Shown piece by piece: positions 15,939 through 23,376 of a DNA stretch of 32,503 nt (within the stretch, counting starts at the first letter, position 1; every line of letters starts with the position of its first letter). The stretch lies in contig REDW01000090.1 in the NCBI GenBank assembly GCA_007693325.1, positions 1 to 32,503 on the forward strand. Direction: 5' to 3'. The notes below the pieces were generated by a model. It worked only from the letters and a program-made list of their open reading frames with translations, ran no database searches and was not told the origin of the DNA. Source of the stretch: Spirochaetaceae bacterium. GTDB taxonomy: Bacteria; Spirochaetota; Spirochaetia; DSM-27196; PWMO01. The position numbers and the translations under genes were made by a program.

Positions 15939-17198
15939 ATGACATCCAGAGAGCGAGTACTCGCAGCAATTGCGCACCAGGAGCCGGATCGAGTTCCGGT
16001 AGACCTCGGCTCCACACCGAGTTCAGGAATATCCGCGATAGCCTATACCCGTCTCATGCGTCACATGGGGATTCAGAACTCAAAGACCCGGGTCTATGAT
16101 GTGGTGCAGGAACTTGCGCAACCCGAGGACCATGTGCTGGACGCCTTTGACGTAGATGTGATTGACATCGGGCGCGCGTTCAATATCGAGGATGATGCCT
16201 GGTATGCGGTAGAGCTTTCGGATGGAAGCAGAGCGTACTACCCGGGCTGGTTTCGGCCGCAGCGCGAGTCTGACGGCGCGCTGAGCGCGACAGTCAACGG
16301 CACCGTCATTGCTCGTAAACCGGTGGGCGCCACATTTTTCGATGCCACGCATTTTCCCTATCTGGAAGGTTACCCCGAAAGCTATGCGCAGCTGCAGCGG
16401 GCGATGGGGATGGTCCATTGGGCGGCGCTGGTCCACTCCCCGTGGGATCATGCAGCCGATCCGGATTTCTGGCAGACGCTGCGCCGCAAAGCGCTGCAGC
16501 TCCGCGAGACTACCGACAAGGCCCTCATGATTGTGGTGGGCTGCAATCTCTTTGAATGGGGTACGTTTCTGCGACGGCTGGACAACTTCCTGATGGACGT
16601 CTACGCCGACGAGCAGAACGTGCAGCGCCTGCTCGACGCCCTGGTTGAGATTCACCTGGCAAACCTGCAGAAGGTGTGTGAAGCGGTGGGCGACGTGGTG
16701 GATATCATCCGCTTTGGTGATGATCTGGGCATGGACTCCGGTCCGTTCATGTCACCGGAGCGCTACCGGACGCTTTTCAAGCCGCATCACCAGCGAATGT
16801 GCCAGTACGTCCAGCAGCACAGCACAATGCACACCTTTCTGCACTCGTGCGGTTCAATCTACCAGCTGATTCCCGATCTGATCGATGTCGGATTTGAGAT
16901 TCTCAATCCGGTGCAGACCAACACCGTTGATATGGATGCCGAGCGGCTCAAACGAGAGTTTGGCTCGGACGTCACCTTCTGGGGCGGCGGGGCAGACACC
17001 AGGCACACGCTCAATAACGGCTCGCCTGCAGCCGTCAGGAACGATGTGAAACAGAGAATCGATGCGCTTGCTCCCGGCGGAGGGTTTGTTTTCAATACTA
17101 TCCACAATATCCTGCCCGATGTTCCTCCCGAGAATGTAGTGGCGATGTTTGAGACGTTGAAGGACTATGGCACTGTGAACGGCAGGACGGCACTATGA
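15939..17198 (+). CDS. UroD/MtaA-family methyltransferase, H-x-C...H subtype (third of four)
   Basis: This 419-residue protein starts at ATG 15939 with AGGGG upstream; an in-frame TTG at 15921 overlapping the previous stop is less likely. It opens with TSRERVLAAIAHQEPDRVPV, typical of the family. It carries IIRFGDDLGMDSGPFMSPE in mid-barrel, the metal motif FLHSCGS with H302 and C304, and H389 in NTIHNILPDVPPENVVAM at the position of the MtaA zinc Cys. It resembles the minus-strand paralog at 11,389-12,441 in these motifs (FGNDFGSQTGPVLSPE, HDTILEETPVENVLAM). The last base pairs overlap the ABC ATPase start by 4 bp, so methyl transfer and import are translationally coupled. The likely role is demethylation of the imported compound through the corrinoid protein. 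Confidence 0.88.
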   Translation: MTSRERVLAAIAHQEPDRVPVDLGSTPSSGISAIAYTRLMRHMGIQNSKTRVYDVVQELAQPEDHVLDAFDVDVIDIGRAFNIEDDAWYAVELSDGSRAYYPGWFRPQRESDGALSATVNGTVIARKPVGATFFDATHFPYLEGYPESYAQLQRAMGMVHWAALVHSPWDHAADPDFWQTLRRKALQLRETTDKALMIVVGCNLFEWGTFLRRLDNFLMDVYADEQNVQRLLDALVEIHLANLQKVCEAVGDVVDIIRFGDDLGMDSGPFMSPERYRTLFKPHHQRMCQYVQQHSTMHTFLHSCGSIYQLIPDLIDVGFEILNPVQTNTVDMDAERLKREFGSDVTFWGGGADTRHTLNNGSPAAVRNDVKQRIDALAPGGGFVFNTIHNILPDVPPENVVAMFETLKDYGTVNGRTAL

Positions 17199-18733
17199 GC
17201 GCAGACTCCTCAGTACAAAACGACATTGGGCTGGCTCTGGAGATGACCAACATCACCAAGGCGTTTCCCGGCACAATTGCGGTTCAGGACGTTACTTTTC
17301 GAGCCTACGCCGGCGAAGTTCACGCGGTCATCGGTGAGAACGGCGCGGGAAAGTCAACGCTGATGAAGATACTGGCCGGTGCGTTTGACGACTATGAAGG
17401 TCAGATCTCCATTAATGGGCGTGCGGTGCAGCTCCACAGCCCGGCGGTTGCACGGGAATACGGTATCGGCATGGTGTACCAGGAATTGAGTCTGGCCGGT
17501 CCCTTGAGTATTGCCGAGAACGTTCTGGTTGGCCGTCTGCCCGGGCGCAAGGGCTTGTTTGTGGACAGGTCCGCCCTGATCGAGCGCGCCAGGTCAAACC
17601 TCGCACGCGTCGGACTCGAAATTGACCCGCGAATAGCGGTAGAAGAGATCAGCCAGCACGAAGCGCAACTGGTGGAGATAGCCAAGGTTCTTGGGCGCAA
17701 CCCCTGTATCCTGGTACTGGATGAGCCTACCTCGGCGCTGTCCAAAGAAGAGATCGACCGACTCTTCGATACTATCTCGCGTCTCAGGAAGAATGGCCTG
17801 GCGATTATCTACATATCGCACCACCTGCCCGAGATCTTTCGCATCGCGGACCGGGTCACCGTTCTGCGTGATGGCCGGCGGATCGACACCTGCCAGACAT
17901 CGCAGACCACTACCGAGCAGCTGGTGAAGATGATGGTGGGCAAGGCTGTCGAAGAGCTCTTCCGCCAGCGGGATCATGAGCCCGGTGGGGAGGCGCTGCG
18001 GATAGAGGGTTTTACCCGTTTCGGCTTCTTCCATGATATAGACCTTCACGTACGAAGCGGGGAAATCCTGGGGCTATACGGGCTCTCGGGTGCCGGGCGT
18101 ACCGAACTTGCGCGCTCTATTATGGGAATAGATCCGCTGGATCGCGGGAGTCTGTATTTTGAAGGCCGCGCGGTTGTTCCCAGGAGCATGCGTCAGATGG
18201 TGGATGAGGGGCTGGCGTACCTCACCGAAGACCGCAAGCTTTCCGGGCTGGCGTTGCGCCTATCGGTGAGGGACAATGTGGTTGCATCGACAATTCCGAG
18301 TCTGTGCCGGAACGGCTGGTATAACGGCAGCGCCGCGCGTCGTATAACGCAATCCCTGATAGAGCGTCTGCACATCTATCCTCCCAAGGACTCCGTAACG
18401 GTTGCCAACCTCTCCGGTGGTAATCAGCAGAAGACGCTGCTGGCAAAGTGGCTGGCTGTGAAGCCGAAGATTCTGATACTCGATGAACCGACCCGCGGTG
18501 TAGATATCAACGCCAAAGTCCTGATTCATCGGACAATAGAACAGATGGCTCAGCAGGGTACTGCTGTGGTCCTGGTATCTTCAGACCTGCCCGAGGTTTG
18601 CAGTCTCGCCGACCGCTGCGCGGTTATACGCATGGGCCACGTCATTGGCGAGGTCAGCGGCAGCGAGATAACCGAAGAACGGCTACTTATGCTGGCAAAC
18701 GGCGAAGGAATCGAGAAAGAGGCCGGAGAATGA
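17195..18733 (+). CDS. Sugar ABC transporter ATP-binding protein (RbsA/MglA/RhaT-like, two ATPase domains)
   Basis: This 512-residue protein is a tandem ATPase of the carbohydrate uptake CUT2 family that powers import through two permeases. The first domain has Walker A GENGAGKST, a Q-loop region GMVYQELSLAGPLSIAENVL, a weak signature EEISQHEAQLVEIAKVL and Walker B ILVLDEPTSALSKEE. The second has the degenerate Walker A GLSGAGRTELA usual in CUT2, signature LSGGNQQK and Walker B ILILDEPTRGVDINAK. Length is normal. ATG 17195 overlaps the upstream stop by 4 bp, and its own stop overlaps the first permease start by 4 bp. It should sit on the cytosolic face of the inner membrane. Confidence 0.95.
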   Translation: MSADSSVQNDIGLALEMTNITKAFPGTIAVQDVTFRAYAGEVHAVIGENGAGKSTLMKILAGAFDDYEGQISINGRAVQLHSPAVAREYGIGMVYQELSLAGPLSIAENVLVGRLPGRKGLFVDRSALIERARSNLARVGLEIDPRIAVEEISQHEAQLVEIAKVLGRNPCILVLDEPTSALSKEEIDRLFDTISRLRKNGLAIIYISHHLPEIFRIADRVTVLRDGRRIDTCQTSQTTTEQLVKMMVGKAVEELFRQRDHEPGGEALRIEGFTRFGFFHDIDLHVRSGEILGLYGLSGAGRTELARSIMGIDPLDRGSLYFEGRAVVPRSMRQMVDEGLAYLTEDRKLSGLALRLSVRDNVVASTIPSLCRNGWYNGSAARRITQSLIERLHIYPPKDSVTVANLSGGNQQKTLLAKWLAVKPKILILDEPTRGVDINAKVLIHRTIEQMAQQGTAVVLVSSDLPEVCSLADRCAVIRMGHVIGEVSGSEITEERLLMLANGEGIEKEAGE

Positions 18734-19788
18734 GCGAGGACAGAGGAACAGAGACTCTTCGGGAAGACCCCGCTGAAGTGGCTCCCAATATGAATGAGGA
18801 TCGGACGCTGCGCCAGAACCGTTTCAGTGTGCTGATAAGCGTACTGGGCATCTACTTTCTGGCCGGAATCCTGATGATCGTGGGTGTAATGGTGTCGGAG
18901 CGCTTTCTCTCGGCGGCCAATATGTTGAGTGTTGTTGGCGGAGTGACCATATTGGGGCTGGTGGCGGTTGGAGCCGCGTTTGTCACGTACTCGGGGCACT
19001 TCGCGGATCTCTCAATTCCCACCACCATGGCCTTCAGCGGCGTAATGGCGGTTGAAGCGCTGCAATTTGGCATCGTAGCGGCAATAATCACCGGGCTGCT
19101 GGTGGGGTTGGTTATCGGCCTTATCAATGGATTTGTTATTGGAAAATTCCGCGCCAACCCGATTGTATGGACACTCGCAATGGCCTTTGTCATCAGAGGC
19201 TTGATGCGTTGGATCTGGAGTAACCGACAGATCTATCCCGAGGTCGAAGGTGCTGCTACCGGAGCGGGCCAGCATTTTGTCAACCTCTACCGCTACCACC
19301 TGCTCGGCGTGATCCCGATGACCGTTGTGGTGTTGGCGGCCTTCGCCATCGTTCTCCATTTTGTCATGAAACAGAGCAGCTTCGGCCGCCAGTTGCAGAT
19401 AACCGGCGCCAGTTTTGAGGCTGCCCGGTTGTCCGGTATCAACGTCTCGCGCAACGTGGGGCTGGCGTTCCTGATCTGCGCCATGACCGCCGCGGTGGCC
19501 GGAATATTCCTTACGTCGCTCTCACGGGTTGGCGCCTACTACATGGGAGAAGGCTACGACTTTGCGGCCGTTACCGCGGTGGTGATTGGAGGGGTTACAC
19601 TGGCTGGAGGCCGCGGCTCAATTGTAGGAGTTATCGGCGGGGTACTGGTAATCGGCCTGATGAGAAACGTCATGACACTCATGGGCATCGATACCTTTGC
19701 ACAGACCATTGTAACCGGGGCTGTTTTCATTCTTGCGGTTGGCATTCAGTCAAACTCGCTGCGACGGCTTGGGAGGGACGATGCGTAG
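18730..19788 (+). CDS. Sugar ABC transporter permease 1 (CUT2, BPD_transp_2)
   Basis: This 352-residue inner-membrane protein has a charged N-terminal tail of about 35 residues and then 8-10 hydrophobic helices. The CUT2 segments VGAAFVTYSGHFADLSIPTT (a variant of the GxxDLSVGS motif), GLINGFVIGKFRANPIVWTL and AAVTAVVIGGVTLAGGRGSIVG are clear. The start at 18730 forms an ATGA overlap with the ATPase gene; a longer in-frame opening would run inside that gene. Its partner permease follows with an 8-bp overlap, so the channel is probably a heterodimer, as in rhamnose (RhaP/RhaQ) or galactofuranose (YtfT/YjfF) importers. Confidence 0.92.
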   Translation: MSEDRGTETLREDPAEVAPNMNEDRTLRQNRFSVLISVLGIYFLAGILMIVGVMVSERFLSAANMLSVVGGVTILGLVAVGAAFVTYSGHFADLSIPTTMAFSGVMAVEALQFGIVAAIITGLLVGLVIGLINGFVIGKFRANPIVWTLAMAFVIRGLMRWIWSNRQIYPEVEGAATGAGQHFVNLYRYHLLGVIPMTVVVLAAFAIVLHFVMKQSSFGRQLQITGASFEAARLSGINVSRNVGLAFLICAMTAAVAGIFLTSLSRVGAYYMGEGYDFAAVTAVVIGGVTLAGGRGSIVGVIGGVLVIGLMRNVMTLMGIDTFAQTIVTGAVFILAVGIQSNSLRRLGRDDA

Positions 19789-20827
19789 TCAGACTGACGT
19801 TGTTACCTTTGTCAACCGATACCGGATCCTGTTGCTGCTGGCACTGGTGTTCCTGTTCATGGCGCTGTTTGCACCACGGTTCCTGAACATGTTCAACATG
19901 ACCATCATAATGAAGAGTGCCAGCCTCAACGCTATGGCGGCAATCGGGTTTACCATCGTTCTGATCTGCGGACATCTGGACCTCTCGGTCAGTTCCACCA
20001 TCTCGCTTGGAGCGGTGCTTGTGATCGGGTTCCGGCCGGATCTTGGTTGGTCGGGGGCTATCGTAGCCGCAGTTGCCGCCGGGGGTTTTGTAGGTCTGGT
20101 AAATGGGCTGCTGGTCGCCAAGGCCAGGATTCACTCCTTCATTGTAACCATTGGGACTCTGACTATCGTTCAGGGCATAATTTACGTTTACACCGGCGGA
20201 GCAGCCCTGAACGTGACCGGTGCGCTGGATTTTGCCGTGGCGGACTTTCTCGAGGATCCAATCCTGCTGTTCTTTCCTCCACGGGTCATCATTACAATAC
20301 TGGTCATCGTGGGATTTGAAGTGTTCTTCCTGCGCACAAAACCCGGAAGAAACTTCTACATGGTTGGTGGAAACCGTGAGACCGCCTGGCTTGCGGGAGT
20401 CAAGGCTGATGCCTACGTGATCTGGGCGTTCATCATATCCGGCTGCGCGGCTGCGCTCTCGGGAGCGCTGTTTGCCATCGGTATCAGTTCCGCTACCACC
20501 GATCTGGGCGTAAATTCCCTGATGATCATTGTTGCGGCCACCATTATCGGGGGTGCGTCCATGAACGGCGGTAAGGGGCAGGTGCTCTACAGCGGAATCG
20601 CCGTATTGATGCTGACGGTTCTGTTCAACGGCTTGAACCGTTTTGGCGTGGGAAGCGAGTTCCGCATACTTGCGAGCGGCGTTATCCTCGCCTCGGTGGT
20701 CCTGTACGAAGCGTATTCCAACTACAAGAAGGAGAGAATCCGGGGCCAGCGGCCGGAGTTGCTGAAGGAGTTGGATCCTCAGCAGCTCAAGAATGTGACG
20801 TCGTCATTAAAGACACGGGAGCTTTAG
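19781..20827 (+). CDS. Sugar ABC transporter permease 2 (CUT2, BPD_transp_2)
   Basis: This 348-residue permease has many transmembrane helices and the CUT2 motif ICGHLDLSVSSTISLGAVL. GLVNGLLVAKARIHSFIVTI and IVAATIIGGASMNGGKGQVL also identify it. ATG 19781 is preceded by GGGAGG inside the end of permease 1 and overlaps it by 8 bp. The two permeases differ widely in sequence, so they are complementary subunits rather than a recent duplicate. The C-terminus is an extended polar tail (about 315-348). Confidence 0.92.
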   Translation: MRSQTDVVTFVNRYRILLLLALVFLFMALFAPRFLNMFNMTIIMKSASLNAMAAIGFTIVLICGHLDLSVSSTISLGAVLVIGFRPDLGWSGAIVAAVAAGGFVGLVNGLLVAKARIHSFIVTIGTLTIVQGIIYVYTGGAALNVTGALDFAVADFLEDPILLFFPPRVIITILVIVGFEVFFLRTKPGRNFYMVGGNRETAWLAGVKADAYVIWAFIISGCAAALSGALFAIGISSATTDLGVNSLMIIVAATIIGGASMNGGKGQVLYSGIAVLMLTVLFNGLNRFGVGSEFRILASGVILASVVLYEAYSNYKKERIRGQRPELLKELDPQQLKNVTSSLKTREL

Positions 20828-20863
20828 GAAAAGGAGGTTTGGCGCGGGCTTAAGTGGAAACCG

Positions 20864-20878
20864 GCAACGCAATGTTGC
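20864..20878 (+). other. Small hairpin between permease and binding-protein genes
   Basis: GCAAC at 20864-20868 pairs with GTTGC at 20874-20878 around a 5-nt loop. It sits in the 90-bp gap before the binding-protein gene, the only sizeable gap in the transporter run. It may be an mRNA-processing or stability element allowing more binding protein than permease. The stem is short, so this is tentative. Confidence 0.3.
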
Positions 20879-20917
20879 ACTGAAATGCGATCGAATTAAC
20901 AAAGGAGATAGAAACAG

Positions 20918-22102
20918 ATGAAACGATTAGGACTGATAGCGCTGGTACTTATGCTGGCTGGTGGAATGGTGGCCTTCGCCGGCGGAGCCCGCGAAGCGGA
21001 TACCGCGGTTGCCGAAGACAATCTCGAACGCTCGCTCGAGGTCGACATATCCGGTTTGCGTTCTGCCGATGGACAAACATTGCTGCCGGAACTGAGCAGC
21101 AAGGAAGTTCCTTCGCGTCCGGATAATCCGCGGTCACTTCCGGAAACCGATCCAATGCACTGGTATGATATGGAGTACCTCGGGTGGGGTGTTGAGGAAA
21201 AGATCAACATCCCTGACTCGCCGGCTGACGGAGCAATCGGCAAACGGGTTATTGCCATAATCAACGGCGATCATCCCTACCTGACCGCGTACTCTACCGG
21301 GATGCAGAAGATTGCGGACGCGTATTCGATGGACCTGACGGTGCTGTCCCCGAACTGGGACCTCGCCGAGCAGAATCAGATGCTCGATGAAGCTATCAAT
21401 GAACGGCCGGATATGATCATCCTTGTCCCGCTGGACGCCCGCGTTGCCATTCAGCAGGTGCGGCGTGTCAATCGCGCCGGCGTGCCGATTATTCTCAGCA
21501 ACATGTTGCCCGAAGAAGAGGCAATGCAATACGCCATTGCGTGGACCGGACCGGATGACTGGGGCCAGTTCCGTGAGATGGCCAGAGTCTGGGCGGATGA
21601 ACTGGGACGCAGCGGCGGTGTGGCTTATATTCGTCACGCACCTGGTGGTTCACCGTACTTTGCACGCACCTATGGTCCGATCACAGAGCTTGCAGAGTAT
21701 GCACCAGATATCGAGACCCTCGATATGCAGGCTCCGGGTTTTGAGGCTGAGGCCACCATGCAGGTTGTCTCCGACTGGCTGACCCGATTTGGTGACCGCC
21801 TGACGGGCATCGGCCTGGCGGACGACTCCGCGCAGGCAATCGGGACCATTGAGGCGCTGCGGCGCGCCGGGCGCGAGGACGTGCTGGTGATTGCCGCGGG
21901 CAACAGCAAGGTTGGTATGGACATGGTGAAGGATGGCGATCTGCTGGCGATAACCTATCAGTCGGCGGAGGCCGATGGCGCGGTTGCGCTGAAGACCGCT
22001 GTTGATTGGTTCAACGGGCTGGACGTGGATCCTGTGCTCTACATCCCGAAGCAGGTTATCACTCAGGAGAATGTTGAAGATTTCATGCCTGCCCAGTGGT
22101 AA
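20918..22102 (+). CDS. Periplasmic sugar-binding protein of the ABC transporter (Peripla_BP_4 type)
   Basis: This 394-residue protein is the extracytoplasmic solute-binding component. A signal peptide (about 1-22, MKRLGLIALVLMLAGGMVAF) likely ends at AFA|GG; no lipobox Cys is seen. An unusual N-terminal extension of about 60 residues with HWYDMEYLGWGVEEK precedes the binding fold. The fold itself runs from RVIAIINGDHPYLTAYSTGM through RPDMIILVPLD, NRAGVPIILSNM, WTGPDDWGQFREMARVW and GIGLADDSAQAIGTIEALR to AVDWFNGLDVDPVLYIPKQV. AAAGGAG-type ribosome binding bases lie about 12 bp before the ATG. The same extension and fold form the sensor half of the AraC regulator at 12,551-14,260, which suggests a shared ligand. 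The sugar itself cannot be read from the sequence. Confidence 0.93.
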   Translation: MKRLGLIALVLMLAGGMVAFAGGAREADTAVAEDNLERSLEVDISGLRSADGQTLLPELSSKEVPSRPDNPRSLPETDPMHWYDMEYLGWGVEEKINIPDSPADGAIGKRVIAIINGDHPYLTAYSTGMQKIADAYSMDLTVLSPNWDLAEQNQMLDEAINERPDMIILVPLDARVAIQQVRRVNRAGVPIILSNMLPEEEAMQYAIAWTGPDDWGQFREMARVWADELGRSGGVAYIRHAPGGSPYFARTYGPITELAEYAPDIETLDMQAPGFEAEATMQVVSDWLTRFGDRLTGIGLADDSAQAIGTIEALRRAGREDVLVIAAGNSKVGMDMVKDGDLLAITYQSAEADGAVALKTAVDWFNGLDVDPVLYIPKQVITQENVEDFMPAQW

Positions 22103-22117
22103 GCAAGAGATTTATGT

Positions 22118-22146
22118 GGCGCCGGGTGAGTAGATTGCCCGGCGCC
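22118..22146 (+). terminator. Strong GC-rich hairpin after the binding-protein gene
   Basis: GGCGCCGGG at 22118-22126 pairs perfectly with CCCGGCGCC at 22138-22146 around an 11-nt loop. No T-run follows. It lies between the binding-protein and the next UroD-family gene and may partly terminate transcription or protect the upstream mRNA. Confidence 0.55.
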
Positions 22147-22205
22147 GTTGCGCGCCGGCAGCGTTGTGGGGTTGGCGGGTGGTGAAGCCTGAAGGAGGCT
22201 CGTGG

Positions 22206-23318
22206 ATGACATCAAAAGAACGAATGCTGCTGGCGCTCAACGGGGAGAAACCTGACCGGCTGCCGATTTCAATTCATCAGTGGCAGGGATATCACCTGGA
22301 CAAGTACATGAACGGAATGTCAGACCTGGAGGCGTGCAAGGAAGTTGGATTTGACGCACAGATTCAGTACTTCGAAGATATGGCCCAATTCTGGCTTGTT
22401 GACGCGGACTATACCAAACTGAATACAAATGAGTGGAAAGATAATGCGGTTGCGGTCAGTACGGACCCCGATAACCGGATTACGCACCATACCATTAGCA
22501 CACCGGGTGGAGAACTCACCTACAAGACCGCAGGTAACCGCAAGACCACGTGGATTACCGAGTACATGATCAAGCACGATGAAGACATCGAACTGATCGA
22601 TAAGTATATGCCGGTTCCTCGCCTGAACCTGGCCCCGGTACAGAAGAAGTACGATGAGATTGGCGATTCCGGCATCCTGCGTGGGTTTGTCTGGGGTGAC
22701 CAGGCCGGCTGCTGGCAGCATTCGGCGTGTCTGTTTGACATCAATGAGCTCATTCTGGCAACGTTTGACAAACCCGATTGGGTGCATCGCTTTTTGACGA
22801 TCCTCATGAACAAGAAGCTTGACTTTGTGGAATCCATGCGCGGAGCCAGATTTGACTTGATTGAGACCGGCGGTGGTGCTGCATCGTCAACGCTGATATC
22901 GCCGGACCTTCATCAAGATTTCTGCTTACCGTACGACCGCAAAGTCCATGACGCCCTGCACGACGCCGGTTTTCTGGTTACCTACCACACCTGCGGGGGC
23001 ACCTACGGTATAGAAGAGCACATTGTGGCCAATGGTGCCGATGTTTCCGAGACTCTCGCTCCCCCGAGTGTTGGCGGAAATCAGGAACCGTGGGAGTTCA
23101 AGCAGAAGATCGGTAACCGCCTTGCGCTGATTGGGGGTGTGGATCAGTTCAATGATCTGGAAGCTCCAGACGACCACGTGCGCTCCACCGTTCACAAACT
23201 GTTTGAAACGGTCGGGGCCGATGGAGGCTACATCTGCGCCTGCTCGGACCATTTCTTTGAGACTCCGGTTGAGAAACTGCGAACAATGGTAGCCGCCGCA
23301 GAAGAGTGCCGCTACTGA
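22206..23318 (+). CDS. UroD/MtaA-family methyltransferase, H-x-C...H subtype (fourth of four)
   Basis: This 370-residue protein starts at ATG 22206, with AAGGAGG 8 bp upstream; an in-frame opening at 22164 is not supported. It begins TSKERMLLALNGEKPDRLPI. Mid-barrel it has DLIETGGGAASSTLISPDLH, then the metal motif YHTCGG with H261 and C263. GNRLALIGGVDQFNDLEAPD and H349 in ICACSDHFFETPVEKL follow. It has extra Cys residues just before the final His (CACSDH), which could join or alter the metal site. Last in the transporter operon, it is probably a substrate-side methyltransferase acting with the corrinoid protein at 6,148-6,792. Confidence 0.87.
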   Translation: MTSKERMLLALNGEKPDRLPISIHQWQGYHLDKYMNGMSDLEACKEVGFDAQIQYFEDMAQFWLVDADYTKLNTNEWKDNAVAVSTDPDNRITHHTISTPGGELTYKTAGNRKTTWITEYMIKHDEDIELIDKYMPVPRLNLAPVQKKYDEIGDSGILRGFVWGDQAGCWQHSACLFDINELILATFDKPDWVHRFLTILMNKKLDFVESMRGARFDLIETGGGAASSTLISPDLHQDFCLPYDRKVHDALHDAGFLVTYHTCGGTYGIEEHIVANGADVSETLAPPSVGGNQEPWEFKQKIGNRLALIGGVDQFNDLEAPDDHVRSTVHKLFETVGADGGYICACSDHFFETPVEKLRTMVAAAEECRY

Positions 23319-23338
23319 TTATCGCGCAACGCGTGCGC

Positions 23339-23367
23339 TTGCCGCGCGGCGCGCTGTGCGCTACACT
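23339..23367 (+). promoter_or_regulatory. Candidate sigma-70-like promoter of the sugar kinase gene
   Basis: TTGCCG at 23339-23344 and TACACT at 23362-23367 are separated by 17 bp. Transcription would begin only a few bases before the ATG at 23377, and no ribosome binding site is seen, so the message could be nearly leaderless. The stretch is GC-rich and can fold, so the call is tentative. Confidence 0.35.
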
Positions 23368-23376
23368 CAGCTCTCA

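Noticed and set aside
15939-17198. Genuine haem-pathway uroporphyrinogen decarboxylase
   Set aside because: The H-x-C...H metal motif, paralog multiplicity and corrinoid/transporter context fit the methyltransferase branch of the fold, not HemE.
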